Shown: positions 34,777-44,571 of the stretch, piece by piece
Layout: each line of letters begins with the position of its first letter
Position numbering within the stretch: the stretch's first letter is position 1
Program-made: the position numbers and the translations under genes
Assembly: GCA_002099365.1 (NCBI GenBank)
Contig: MSED01000015.1
Location: 1,798,001 to 1,862,000, forward strand
DNA: 64,000 nt
Source of the DNA: Phialophora verrucosa
Taxonomy: Eukaryota; Ascomycota; Eurotiomycetes; Chaetothyriales; Herpotrichiellaceae
Reading direction: 5' to 3'
The notes under the pieces: generated by a model
Told to the model about the DNA's origin: nothing
The model's database searches: none
Seen by the model: the letters and a program-made list of their open reading frames with translations, nothing else

Positions 34777-36000
34777 TCATATCGTCGTTGCCCTCAATCT
34801 CTCAAGCACATACTCGCCCGCCTTCATCGGTCTGTAAATGCTCTTCCCCACTACCTCCTCCGGCAAAGCCTCCACGTCGGCATCATAGTTGATGCTGAAG
34901 AAGAATGGCACGGAATATCTCTCCCCAGAACCCGGCTTGGTGACCACCCGGTGAATAGTCGACTTGTACAGCCCGTTGGTCCAGCGCATGAGGAAATCGG
35001 CGACATTGACGGTCAATGTTCCGGGCCGTACAGGGCAGGGAAGCCAGACGGGCTTGTTGCCGGTGAGAGGGGAGGGCGGGAAGAGGATTTCGAGGCCCGG
35101 ATTGCTGGAGCTGAGAAGCAGCGTGAAACATTCGTAATCGGTGTGCGCACCGAGACCCAATTTGCCTTGGTCATCGTCGGCTCCTCCATTGGTGGTCGCG
35201 TCGCCATTGACGGCACTGGGTTGGCTTTTGTAGTAGAGGAGTCGGGCGATGCCGCCGGGATGCGTCATGGCCTGATCAAAATACCCTTCCTCGAGGCCCA
35301 GCGAGAGGGCGAATAGCCGGAAGAGATGTCTCGCGAGCTGGAGGACCTGGCCGTAGTATAGTCTGATGGCGTCGTAGAAACCCGGTAGACTGTCTTCGGG
35401 GGGCCAGAGGTTGCCCAACCCCGTGGCGGCAGGGGACTGTCCGTCCAGCTCGACGTACTTCCCGTCGCCTCCCGTGGGATCTAATCCTTCTTCATACCCC
35501 CAGTTGAATCCCTCCTTCGACTCCTGCTGATGCTCATACCCGGAACCATCCTTCCCCATGTCGTCTGGGTTGACATAACTGAAGTCATGCGGTTCGTAGC
35601 CTCGGAAAAGTGGTGAGTGCTTGACGTGCAGCTCTTCCTTCTTTGCCGGCGACAGCTCGTGGAAAAAGCGTTCCGCTTGCTTCAATACACCGGCCATGGC
35701 CTCTGCGGTGACACCGTGGTTGCTGATCTGGAAGAAGCCCGTGGTTACACATGCTTCGCGGATCTGTTGCGCGATGGCCTTCCTTGCCGCAGCGTCGGCG
35801 GAGAACGATGCACCGATGTCGATCAACGGCACTGATGGTAACGAATCCAAAGGAATATGTGGTGGAGGCTTCGTCAGAGCGCCGGCCAAGCGACTTCGAA
35901 GGTGGTCTTGCGAGGCAGCGACTTCTTCGAGAACACTTAGTGTTGCTGTCTTTGACAAAGGGCCGGGGGCCGTTTGAGGTGGCATTACCAGCGCGGCCAT
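34777..36000 (-). CDS. 2-oxoglutarate/Fe(II)-dependent oxygenase, isopenicillin-N-synthase-like
   Basis: One exon gives 407 residues from the ATG at 36000. The DIOX_N part begins VPLIDIGASF (about residue 58) and includes ACVTTGFFQISNHGV. The double-stranded beta-helix core has GAHTDYECFTLL, where His286 and Asp288 bind iron. The third ligand is His350 in STIHRVV, and the 2-oxoglutarate-binding RxS is RYSVPFFF (Arg361, Ser363). All catalytic residues are therefore present. Such enzymes hydroxylate, desaturate or ring-close small molecules or degrade nucleobase-like and flavonoid-like compounds; the substrate is unknown. It is cytosolic, with no signal peptide. The first 50 residues are a variable extension. 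The absence of biosynthetic neighbours suggests a stand-alone catabolic role. Confidence 0.92.
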   Translation of the reverse strand: MAALVMPPQTAPGPLSKTATLSVLEEVAASQDHLRSRLAGALTKPPPHIPLDSLPSVPLIDIGASFSADAAARKAIAQQIREACVTTGFFQISNHGVTAEAMAGVLKQAERFFHELSPAKKEELHVKHSPLFRGYEPHDFSYVNPDDMGKDGSGYEHQQESKEGFNWGYEEGLDPTGGDGKYVELDGQSPAATGLGNLWPPEDSLPGFYDAIRLYYGQVLQLARHLFRLFALSLGLEEGYFDQAMTHPGGIARLLYYKSQPSAVNGDATTNGGADDDQGKLGLGAHTDYECFTLLLSSSNPGLEILFPPSPLTGNKPVWLPCPVRPGTLTVNVADFLMRWTNGLYKSTIHRVVTKPGSGERYSVPFFFSINYDADVEALPEEVVGKSIYRPMKAGEYVLERLRATTI

Positions 36001-36237
36001 GGTCAAAGGGCGTGTGCCTCCTCTGTCGAAAGGCTATAGAAAGACCGTGAAAGGAAAGGAAGTCATCAGCCCATACCGTGCACGATAACGTGGATCCAGA
36101 GAGCGGAGTTTTCCGTGCAACTGCTGATGGCGAGTATTCGAAATGCTATTGGGACTATCACGGTGTGAAATGCTAGGCTTGGCCCTAGAATGGTGATCGT
36201 ATATTCGTGGAATCAGGTCATCACTCATGAATGCTCA

Positions 36238-38556
36238 TCACACATTTATGTCTTCACGCAGGAACTGGCGGGCCGTGGTTATTCCCCCCCAGTTGCTGTA
36301 AGCAGGCTCACGGAGGACACGCGAGACAGGTTCTACTGTCGTGTCCGTCCAATATCCCGGCCTTTCTATCTCGGCAGGCCACCAGTTGAACAAAAGAAAC
36401 GCCTCCTCGACAGTCCAAGGTCCTGTGAGCCCCTTTGGGCCCTCCTCTGCAGGCCTCGAAACATATCGGTCTGCTGTGCCCAATGCCAACGTGTCAGAGG
36501 AACACCGCTGCATCTTGCTTGGGCTCTTGGACGTGGCAGAACTCCTCCTCGGTGATAGCTTCTCCAACAGTCCCAACGGACGTCTTGAGTTGGAGACCTC
36601 GGGCTGGGGGACCGGAGGAAGATACTCCTCGTCCAATGCATCGTTTTCCGAGAAGACTCGACGGAAGGAGCGTCCATCAACGCCGGCAGGGTGCATGGCT
36701 GGAGTAGGTTGATTCTGCTCTTCCACTCGATTTTCAGGGCCGGTTGTGAGGGTTTGCAAGACATTGTTGATACGTGGTTGAGGATGCCGGTGAGTCTGTC
36801 TCTTGGATTCTGCCTGCTCATGATTCTCTCTTTCTTTCCCTGCCCTGGCTTGTTTCTCCGGCATGACAAGCCTAGTCGATGCAGACCATGTTTCAGGTTC
36901 GGCTTGCTTTTCTTGCACTATGACCATTTCCGGTTCAGTAAGTTCGCCAACCCCGATCTGGTCGTCGGTCTCCGACAGTCTGTTGGGTTCGGGCTCATTC
37001 CCTCCCTCCACCGTTGTCGCCCCTTCCGCCTTCTGCAAACTTCGAGACTGAACATGCTCTTCTGGTTTTGCCTTTGGCGGGCCCCCTGGTTCGCATGGCG
37101 GCTCAAGCTCAAGCTGTTCAACGGGCCCAGTCTGCTCTGCTCGCCCATTTCCCTCTTCAGTTTCTGCTGTTTTCGGCGAGATATCTACTTCACCCAGGTC
37201 ATCGAAAATATCGTTGGGTCCACCATCCGAGAACGGGAACTCGTCCTGCGTGAGGAGCGGGCCAGGTGGAGAGGACTTTGGGTCGAGATTGTCCTCAGGT
37301 ATGAACAATGGGCTGGAGGCGGCATGGTGGAGGAACACTTCTTGCACGCGTGGACTAGACTGAGAACCGATGAATTGGATTGGCCGCGTAGGTTGATCTG
37401 CAATTGTTCGGTCATCCGTGTCCACGTGTAGAGCGTTCCCTTTAGAGGAGGCCAGTCTGCCAGCGCTCTGTTGACAAGACGGCGGCCGGGGCGAACGTCC
37501 TAAAGGCCCCGCGGTTGATGGAGCAGACGAAAGCGGAAGTATGCATGTCAGTTTTTGCCTTGGTTTGGGTCGGCCGAGAAGGAGTCTGGCAGTTCCAGTG
37601 GTCGACGACCGAGAATTTAAGGGAGGAGTCCTTGTTGCAGACTTGTTTGGGTTCGAAGGGGTTTTTGATTTCTTCCCGCTCTCTTTACCCTTGCCCGCTC
37701 GGACCGCACAGTGATCTGACGGGAGTAGACCAGTCGGCCTCTGATATGAGAATGCAGGGGGAAGCGGAGGCTTCTCCGCAGCTTCTTTGCGATTTCGCCC
37801 AGCTTTTGCAGTCAACCTTACACGCTCGGGTGGGTGTCGCGGGGGCTCTTCGTCCGCTGACAGGTCAAGGACCTCCTCGAACTCGATTGGAGGCTCATCC
37901 CGACGACTCGGTTGCGGGATAGGCTTACTTGGCTGCATGGGCTGAGGTAAGCTTAGCCTTGCAGGTCTAATGGGCGGCGGATGTCCTCCATCCGGACGAT
38001 TTTCCTTGTCGCCGGAAAGCCTTGGTCGTTTTGGGGAAGGTTCATCCATGTCTCTGCGGGTAGAGGTGTATTTCTGCTCGTAGGGCGATTGATATGGGAC
38101 TCTTGCGCGTCCCAGTCGACCTTGTGAGGGCCCTAGGACTTCTGTGAGTGACTTCGGCCTCTGAGATGGACCGGTTGACTGTAGTCGGTTCGAGAGTGAG
38201 ACAGGCTGTTTTCGAGGTGACGGCGCTCTCTCTGGGCGCTGTCTGTCGAGAATTGGGGCCAGATCGGTCTGCGTCTGTCCAAGGCGCTCTCCAACCTCCA
38301 CCAGGACGCCGCGATCGAGCCGTATTTCAATGCCCTCTGCGAATTCCTCCTCTTGCCTATAGTGGATGTCGTCGATGAAGGTCCGGGAGTCGTCGTAGAC
38401 CATGACGCGTCGATTGAAGGTGTGGAAGCGTACCGAGCCATCGTGCCATTTCTTGGATTTTTTGTGTAGGTCGCGCGTGTAGAGACAGCGGAATTCATGG
38501 ACCGGGGCCGTGGTTTGGCTGGTAGTGACTGCCAGGCTGGAAGTCAGGGCTGGCAT
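36238..38556 (-). CDS. Mte1/Dbl2/ZGRF1-like DUF2439 protein
   Basis: One exon gives 772 residues from the ATG at 38556; the frame runs to 38568 without an ATG. The N-terminal DUF2439 domain (about residues 18-85) is diagnostic: HEFRCLYTRDLHKKSKKW, then VRFHTFNRRVMVYDD. The remaining 690 residues are low-complexity, rich in Pro, Ser, Glu and Arg, and end with GPWTVEEAFLLFNWWP. Small conserved DUF2439 proteins of this layout (budding yeast Mte1, fission yeast Dbl2, N-terminus of ZGRF1) bind D-loops and the Mph1/Fml1 helicase during homologous recombination; a nuclear role in DNA repair is inferred by family. Unlike ZGRF1, no helicase domain follows. A 5' exon cannot be excluded. It diverges from the BAR-SH3 gene. 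Confidence 0.82.
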   Translation of the reverse strand: MPALTSSLAVTTSQTTAPVHEFRCLYTRDLHKKSKKWHDGSVRFHTFNRRVMVYDDSRTFIDDIHYRQEEEFAEGIEIRLDRGVLVEVGERLGQTQTDLAPILDRQRPERAPSPRKQPVSLSNRLQSTGPSQRPKSLTEVLGPSQGRLGRARVPYQSPYEQKYTSTRRDMDEPSPKRPRLSGDKENRPDGGHPPPIRPARLSLPQPMQPSKPIPQPSRRDEPPIEFEEVLDLSADEEPPRHPPERVRLTAKAGRNRKEAAEKPPLPPAFSYQRPTGLLPSDHCAVRAGKGKESGKKSKTPSNPNKSATRTPPLNSRSSTTGTARLLLGRPKPRQKLTCILPLSSAPSTAGPLGRSPRPPSCQQSAGRLASSKGNALHVDTDDRTIADQPTRPIQFIGSQSSPRVQEVFLHHAASSPLFIPEDNLDPKSSPPGPLLTQDEFPFSDGGPNDIFDDLGEVDISPKTAETEEGNGRAEQTGPVEQLELEPPCEPGGPPKAKPEEHVQSRSLQKAEGATTVEGGNEPEPNRLSETDDQIGVGELTEPEMVIVQEKQAEPETWSASTRLVMPEKQARAGKERENHEQAESKRQTHRHPQPRINNVLQTLTTGPENRVEEQNQPTPAMHPAGVDGRSFRRVFSENDALDEEYLPPVPQPEVSNSRRPLGLLEKLSPRRSSATSKSPSKMQRCSSDTLALGTADRYVSRPAEEGPKGLTGPWTVEEAFLLFNWWPAEIERPGYWTDTTVEPVSRVLREPAYSNWGGITTARQFLREDINV

Positions 38557-39186
38557 GATCACGATCACAGCTGCACCTGAGAGACATCTGAGGAGCTGAA
38601 GAGGGCGTCAGCGGCATACTGGCACACGGGCTGCGGGCGGAGGTCAGGATGTTGACCTGCGCAAGAGGGTCGGAGGGGTCCAGGTTGCGTGTCTTGGTAG
38701 TGGTGAAACGCGCGTCAAGTGAGGCTGGCACTCGGATAAGAAGATGCCTTCTTACCTAAACATGTCGCCGTTGCTTGACTTTTATTTACTGTCCAACTAA
38801 TTTCAGCGCATTCTCCCCGTGTGCATTGCTTCCCAACCAACGAAAGGCCAACCTTTTCACACTGCTGGTCAGTTTAACTGTTCTAATCGCCTTTGCTCTT
38901 TCCCATCTCCGCCGTTCGTTTCTTCAGAGCCTCACAAGCCCGACGAGTCTGACGACCCTTTTGACGCCGGTCGACCCTGACTACTGCACAAGCGACATTG
39001 GCGGGCGTGGCAACGGCAGCAACGGGCTTGTGTACCTGTCTGTGCCACCAAATGACCCGCGAGGGGTCTGACAGCCTGGCAGTCACTTCCGCTCTTTCAT
39101 CTGTCTAGACACTGTCAATCTGGCCGCCTCACAAGTCACTCTGCGGGCTCCTGTCCCTGTGGCTGTTCCGCGCTTGGCCAGTCACC
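38557..39186. promoter_or_regulatory. Bidirectional promoter region (Mte1-like / Rvs167-like)
   Basis: This 630 bp lies between divergent ATGs. It includes pyrimidine-rich leader DNA (CTTTCCCATCTCC-type) on the plus side. No specific operator is recognised. Confidence 0.55.
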
Positions 39187-40632
39187 ATGCAAAGCGTCCA
39201 ACGGCATTTTGGCAAGTTGGGCAAGCGAAGTGCAGATGAGCAGACGGTCTCGCACCTCCTCAAGGACTTTGAGGAGGCCGATAAGCTCCTGACAAAGGTA
39301 TGCAATGCCCCGTTGCACCAACTATTTGTCCTCCCCCAAGACACTGACCTCTCAAAGATTATCGAGGCATCCAAAGCATGGCGTGAGTCTTGGGTTTCGA
39401 TCCTGACCCACCAGCATCGCATTGTCGACGAATACAGCCTCCTCTATGCTCCCATTGTGGGTGCCAGTGACGACTACCATGGCCACGATCCTGCGCAGAC
39501 CCCCGACCACATTATGCGTCGCACAGCCAGAATGAAACAAGAGTACGAGGACTTGAAAAGAGATTTGAGTGGGGATCTGGTTCAAGTCGAGGAGAGACTC
39601 ATCAAACCGGCCCAGAACGCCAAAGACAGCCTCCACTACATGCGGAAGACGATCAAGAAGCGCGAGGACCGGAAACTCGACTTTGAGAGATACCAAAACA
39701 GAGTCGACTCGCAGCTGAAGAAGACGAAGCGGTCGGAGAGAGACGATGCCACTCTGACAAAATCTCAATCTGAGCTGGATGCCGCAACCGAGGCATACCA
39801 TGCCGCTGACGACAACCTGAGAAACTGTCTGCCCCGTGTGCTGGCTTCGGTCTTCTCGCTCTTGCCTCACTTCTTGGCCGCTCAGGTACAGATCCAGAAC
39901 GACTTGCTGGGCCATTACTACACCATGCTGCACACTTATTGCACGGAAGAAGGCTTTCCTTCTCCCGCCCCACCCATGGACGAAGTTATCCGATCGTGGA
40001 CAGATGCCTTCAAACCCGCCCAGCGCGAGGCCGAGTCACTGGCCATTCTAGCCAATGGGAAAGCAACCAGGACGTCCATGGAGAACGGTTCCAACGGTCG
40101 CCCTGGTGCCAATGGCCATCGCCGGCCCAGTGCGTCGGCGTTCAGTGCGCATCGCCAACAGTCTGTCTCACCAGCCAGGAATCTCCCCCCTTCCCCGTCC
40201 CAGGATGCCAAGTCCAAGTTATCTGTCTCGCCCGCGGCCTCGACCATCCTGCGCCCAATAACACCATCGGAGACAGTTGCGAGTCCGTCTCCATCACTCT
40301 CCGTTTATCAAACACCCATGGCGTTTTCGCCGGCAGGGCCGAACACAGACTATTTCTCTCGTGATCGACAGCCATCTGCTGCCTCGAGCGTGTCCATGGC
40401 ATCGATTGCTCAGAAGAAACGACCCCCGCCACCTCCCCCACCGAGGTTACCCTCCCAGCAAACTATCTTTGTTACCGCTTTGTACGATTTCAATGGTCAA
40501 AGCGAAGGAGATCTTGCGTTTCGAGAGGGCGATCGGATCCGTGTTCTCAAAAAGACCGAAAGCACCGACGATTGGTGGCAAGGAGAGCTCAGGGGCTTGC
40601 AAGGGCCGTTTCCCGCAAATTATGTTCAGTGA
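39187..40632 (+). CDS. BAR-SH3 protein, Rvs167/Hob1 orthologue
   Basis: One exon gives 481 residues. The BAR domain covers about residues 1-250, opening MQSVQRHFGKLGKRSADEQT and including long amphipathic helices (KKREDRKLDFERYQNRVDSQ). A Ser/Pro-rich linker follows (250-410), then a polyproline block KKRPPPPPPPRLP and a C-terminal SH3 domain (about 427-481) with ALYDFNGQSEGDLAF, DDWWQGEL and GPFPANYV. All the usual SH3 signature positions are present. Rvs167-type proteins bend membranes and bind actin regulators at endocytic sites. The length matches the fungal family. The start ATG is the first in the frame (CACCATGC). Divergent to it is the Mte1-like gene. Confidence 0.95.
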   Translation: MQSVQRHFGKLGKRSADEQTVSHLLKDFEEADKLLTKVCNAPLHQLFVLPQDTDLSKIIEASKAWRESWVSILTHQHRIVDEYSLLYAPIVGASDDYHGHDPAQTPDHIMRRTARMKQEYEDLKRDLSGDLVQVEERLIKPAQNAKDSLHYMRKTIKKREDRKLDFERYQNRVDSQLKKTKRSERDDATLTKSQSELDAATEAYHAADDNLRNCLPRVLASVFSLLPHFLAAQVQIQNDLLGHYYTMLHTYCTEEGFPSPAPPMDEVIRSWTDAFKPAQREAESLAILANGKATRTSMENGSNGRPGANGHRRPSASAFSAHRQQSVSPARNLPPSPSQDAKSKLSVSPAASTILRPITPSETVASPSPSLSVYQTPMAFSPAGPNTDYFSRDRQPSAASSVSMASIAQKKRPPPPPPPRLPSQQTIFVTALYDFNGQSEGDLAFREGDRIRVLKKTESTDDWWQGELRGLQGPFPANYVQ

Positions 40633-41027
40633 GGGTCAGCGTTGTTATACTAATACCAGCAAGCGAAATCTGCATAGAAATGGCTCGCGAAACATGACTT
40701 TGAATGCAAGCACGATGAGTCGAATTGGAGGCATATGGGGTGTTTCATCCTCTTCTTCACGGCGGCAGAAAAGGTCAAATATACCCAACAACGGAGTATC
40801 GGTTGTCAGAATTTTAGGTTCTTCGTTGCTGAATCCCTTGCGAAATGGTGTTAAGACCACGTCTTGCCAATAGCCCTCTGCCAGCGCCAAACGTATGCAT
40901 GCTGCTCACGGCCTTGTTGAAGACCACGACGGGGTATCATATCCAAACCAAGCACATGATGCTCTCATCTCCTCCTCCGACCAGCAGGAAGCAATGATGA
41001 GGACTCGATATGTGTGAGCCCACCTTC
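40633..41027. other. Convergent 3' flank of the BAR-SH3 and ABC ATPase genes
   Basis: This is short intergenic DNA carrying both 3' UTRs; no gene is visible. Confidence 0.6.
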
Positions 41028-41891
41028 TTACTCGTCCCGTTTCTCGGCTCCATATCCGCCCTTGCCCTCCAAGTTTTCATAGGTCTTGTCTTGGCTATTT
41101 GGATCTCTTGGCCCACGCTCAACGAGGTCTTCCTTGAGCCATTTCAACACCAATTCTCCCAGTTTACTATTGCCGCTCCGGGTGTATGAGTCGGTCTCGG
41201 CATCATACTTGGCCATGTCACCCCATTCCTTGACTCGCCCCATGTGCATGTGCACCAAATGAGTGGGCCATCCGACGAGATTGTCCAGAATATGCGTCGC
41301 ATACACGATTGTGGCGCCCCGTCGTTCCGTCTCGCCTCTTAGCCAGTTCAGAAAGTTGCTCCGACTCAACAGATCCAGATCCACGGTGATTTCATCCAGC
41401 AGAAGAACGTCCCACGGTCGGACCAACCCCATGGCGAGTTGCACTCTCCGTCTCTCGCCGTCACTGACGGCATGCATGCGCCATCTCAAATCAATATCGA
41501 GAATGCGGACCAACTCGTCCCGTCGCTCGGGATAATGCTTTCCCCCCACAGAGTCTAACAGGATAGGCACGGCTATATCAGTCCGTACGATAGGGTTAAG
41601 AACCCATTCTAATCCCAGATACGTAACTCCTTCGAGACCCGCAGCGAACGGGTCGACCCCGGCGATGAGAATGGTGGACGACGGCGCCAGTCTCTTCCCC
41701 GACAAAAGCCTCAGTAACGTCGTCTTGCCAGCGCCATTGGCTCCTATCAGTAGCGTTCGAGACCCGGCTGGCAAGTTCAGGTTGATGTCTCGCAGCCCGA
41801 GAGAGCCGTCAGGGAACTTGTAGCTGAGGCTTTGGACCACAATGTCGGGTTCGGGGGATGTCCCATTTGGCTCGGAGTCCTGGACTGTCAT
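41028..41891 (-). CDS. Caf16-type soluble ABC ATPase (CCR4-NOT associated)
   Basis: One exon gives 287 residues from the ATG at 41891. There is a single ABC domain and no membrane domain. The Walker A is GANGAGKTT (50-58), the signature region SDGERRRVQLA (143-153) is a variant of LSGGQ as in Caf16, and the Walker B VLLLDE is at about 162-167 with an H-loop in ATHILD. The segment VTYLGLEWVLNPIVRTDIA between Walker A and signature also fits Caf16. Yeast Caf16 associates with the CCR4-NOT complex and mediator and modulates transcription; the protein is cytosolic or nuclear. The C-terminus is charged and variable. Confidence 0.92.
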   Translation of the reverse strand: MTVQDSEPNGTSPEPDIVVQSLSYKFPDGSLGLRDINLNLPAGSRTLLIGANGAGKTTLLRLLSGKRLAPSSTILIAGVDPFAAGLEGVTYLGLEWVLNPIVRTDIAVPILLDSVGGKHYPERRDELVRILDIDLRWRMHAVSDGERRRVQLAMGLVRPWDVLLLDEITVDLDLLSRSNFLNWLRGETERRGATIVYATHILDNLVGWPTHLVHMHMGRVKEWGDMAKYDAETDSYTRSGNSKLGELVLKWLKEDLVERGPRDPNSQDKTYENLEGKGGYGAEKRDE

Positions 41892-42514
41892 TTCGACGAC
41901 GTGAATGGGCTAATTAAATTACGTCTCGAAAGGGGTTTCTTTGCTGGCTCGACGGTATTCCGAATTCTAAGGTGCTTCGTTACAAGTTTTCTGGAGCAAC
42001 GTCAATTCAGTGATTGAGTCATGCGCTGTAACCATTATGTAATGTCCATGATTCATTCAGTCCGCCTTGTGTACAAATGCTAGACAGAGAAACAACACTG
42101 ACGAGGAAATAATCACTTCCTAATAACAGCAAGCATGATTTGATTTCTTCGTCACCGAGTGCTTGCGCGGTATTTAGCTCTCGGTTCTACATATCTTGAA
42201 CTTACAACCTTGGGACTTGCTTACGCTTCGTACCGATTCCGTGCGACATTTGCAGCTCACATTGCGCAACTCCATTATCCTTTCCTCACTTTACTCTTTC
42301 GCGGCCTGTAAAGCGTTTGGTTCCAGCAGACAGCCTAGCAGCATGTCCTGTTCTTTTTGGACCGCTAGACCACTGTGCGAATGGTGTCGCCCCGTATGGT
42401 TAAAGAACTTCCGACTCCAGATACGCCTCTTCACGCTTGACTAACATGACTAATGCAATGCTGTGGCTGCTCTATGGCGCGATCTAGAAAGTCGGCTGCA
42501 ATATCTGCGCATCG
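41892..42514. other. Intergenic stretch
   Basis: This contains the Caf16-like promoter and the 3' flank of the NmrA pseudogene. A GTAAG-to-TTAG pair near 42450-42525 may be a surviving intron of the pseudogene; beyond it I see no further homology. Confidence 0.5.
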
Positions 42515-43283
42515 AGCTACTTACCTTTACTCCAACGATGCAACTGCGGATGGTCCTCTCTCACTCCGGCATTGACGTCCAAATGTGGCACGGCAGCATC
42601 AGGGGCAGTCGTGAAACTCATCTGAAGAATACCGTCCGGCAACTTCGCACGGCCCGGGCATCAGCCGTTGTAGAGCATTGAACGAGATGGACTTGACTTT
42701 GCGAGGTAGGCCTCCGGCGCGAGCTTGTAACTCGACGTGAAATACCCGGTCTGCACACATGACATCTTTGCCGCCAATGCAGGGTGTTCCTCGGTGACAA
42801 ACGTCGGAAACACGTCGGCTTCCGCGTCGAAGTGATACAGCTCACTGAAGACACCCTGGCCGCATTTCCCCGCGTGGCTCAGGGTGGAAGCAATGAAGCC
42901 ATTGTCGACAAGCGTGTCCACTGTCTTCGCCGCAGCATCTGCGATATTCTTTCCCTGTTGCGGGTCTACGTCGTAGGCATATCTTCGGCAGGAGACCCCG
43001 CAGCTTCTGCCTTCTGCCGACAGTCGGATCGAAAGAATGACTCCCAATAATTCGTCACATTGAAAATCACACCAGCCGCTGTAAAGGCGGAGACCAGGCT
43101 GTCAATGTCGTCGAGGTCTTCTTGGACTATTTCAACACCTTGTTGTGACAGTCTTTGGGCAGTAGCAGAGCTCGGCTTTCACGTCAAGCCCTGCACTCGA
43201 TAGTCTGCGTCCTTCAGAGATCGCTGGGCGACCGAGCCTCCTTGATTCCCGGTGACGCCCACAACGCAGACGAGCTTGGTCAT
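42515..43283 (-). pseudogene. Decayed NmrA-like (NAD(P)-binding SDR) gene
   Basis: The minus strand from the ATG at 43283 reads MTKLVCVVGVTGNQGGSVAQ, the Rossmann GxTGxQG start of an NmrA-like regulator or redox sensor. Codon 35 is TGA (43179-43181) where the family has Arg (LTRKPS), which fits a single C-to-T change. Similarity resumes in frame (GVEIVQEDLDDIDSL, IFNVTNYWESFFR). The frame then shifts near 42991-43000 into QQGKNIADAAAKTVDTL, LYHFDAEADVFP and MSCVQTGYFTSSYKLAP. A second shift follows near 42710, and KLPDGILQMSFTTAPDA appears at about 42515-42645. At least one stop and two frameshifts make an intact product impossible. The order and spacing of blocks show that it was once a complete gene of about 300 codons. 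Confidence 0.85.
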
Positions 43284-43950
43284 GGTTACAGGATACCGGT
43301 TCAGAAGCGCGGCAACTGGATGAGGATGGCCTTGCCATGGGACGGCATGTGGCCTGTCGCACGGTGTGTTTGTACCATGGTCGTCAGGATCACACCTGCC
43401 ACCTTCCCTGTTGAGTTAGACAATCGTCGGTATTCACCTGTGCTTTTACAGCAAGCTGAACAGGCCTTCGCACCAGCTGCGGAGAATGGAAGTGTTCGCT
43501 TCGTCGGTCGAGCGATAGGCCTTGGCCTCGTCTGGCCTCCTTGGCAGAATCCCTCTCTTGGACTGGATTTGCCATTGGGGTGGTGGAAGCACCTGTCTAT
43601 TGGACAGGGCACTTCAGCTCCTTCAACACCTCCCCTCACTACAATCGTTTGCTAAACACTGCACAAGTATTCGGAGCGCTATGTTTAGAGTCCGGTTTCC
43701 AGAGCAGCCAAACAACAGACGGTAGCTGGCGACGGAGTTGAGAAGTAGCACCTTCGGCAGCTTTTATACTTCGTTCAGATACGAGCTCCTCATTCAGCCA
43801 GAGCAGCTCTGCAAACTCGCCTCCATGCTCTGAACGCATCCATATGTTGTGGTGGGCCATTGTATTACCTTTCTCTCTTCAGTTCCTTCTCACTAACCTC
43901 TGTTTCATAGTCGCAAGTCACCTTACTGCATTGTGCACACCGATCCGAAG
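43284..43950. other. Intergenic stretch
   Basis: This is the former promoter of the NmrA pseudogene plus the upstream region of the secreted-protein gene. Open frames here are not conserved. Confidence 0.55.
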
Positions 43951-44571
43951 ATGTACTCTTCCAAGGCCATTTCCATTATATGTTGGGTCTGTCTCTTTCC
44001 CTTCGCCTGCAGTGCGACACCAACGTCGAGAAACCCGTACTATCTGTCGCCAACCGACCCAACTTGCCCACCACTGCAATATCAATACCCGAGCTTCGTG
44101 AGCCGCATCGAAGAAGCTAATCCGAAGGGCGTGTTCGGCAACGAAATGTACTTCACCGCAAAGGAAGGACCGCGCAACAAGACCGAAATCGACACCATCT
44201 TCCAATTCACCGGCGTTCCCGTGTGCAGCTCCATCTGCCAACTCGAGCTCTTCTTCCGCGCAGGCGACTTTGTCGAGAGTGATTCCTCCCCAGTCAGCGT
44301 CCACACCACGGACAGAGAGGCCATCGAGCCTGTGAGCTGGGACTCTGCTCCTAAAGCGAGATGTCTGTTTGGTTCCTTCGAGTTGGCCAGTGGCGAGCAG
44401 ATGGAGAAGGATGCCGTCATCGTGATTGGGTCGTTGGCGTGCAAACCGACCCTGACGTTTCGGGCGAGCTTGGCTCAGGACGACATTCCTGGTAGAGTGG
44501 GCTTTGACCAGGAAAATCCGACACCAGGCGGACCTCGCGCTCATGGGTTCAGAGTCAGGTATGGTGTGTGA
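43951..44571 (+). CDS. Small secreted protein, possibly But2-like domain
   Basis: One exon gives 206 residues from the ATG at 43951; the frame begins earlier without an ATG. The N-terminus is a signal peptide (hydrophobic core AISIICWVCLFPFACSA, probable cleavage after SA-TP). The mature part has an aromatic- and Pro-rich start (NPYYLSPTDPTCPPL), a segment FGNEMYFTAKE, and CSSICQLELFFRAGDF, with four mature cysteines visible plus another in ARCLFGSFEL and one in LACKP. The layout (beta-rich, Cys-stabilised) is reminiscent of the But2 C-terminal domain found in fungal surface proteins. That resemblance is weak; calling it a secreted protein of unknown function is safer. No GPI signal is seen at the C-terminus. 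Confidence 0.65.
   Translation: MYSSKAISIICWVCLFPFACSATPTSRNPYYLSPTDPTCPPLQYQYPSFVSRIEEANPKGVFGNEMYFTAKEGPRNKTEIDTIFQFTGVPVCSSICQLELFFRAGDFVESDSSPVSVHTTDREAIEPVSWDSAPKARCLFGSFELASGEQMEKDAVIVIGSLACKPTLTFRASLAQDDIPGRVGFDQENPTPGGPRAHGFRVRYGV

Noticed and set aside
43155..43655. 166-codon plus-strand frame
   Set aside because: It is partly antisense to the NmrA pseudogene with no domain.
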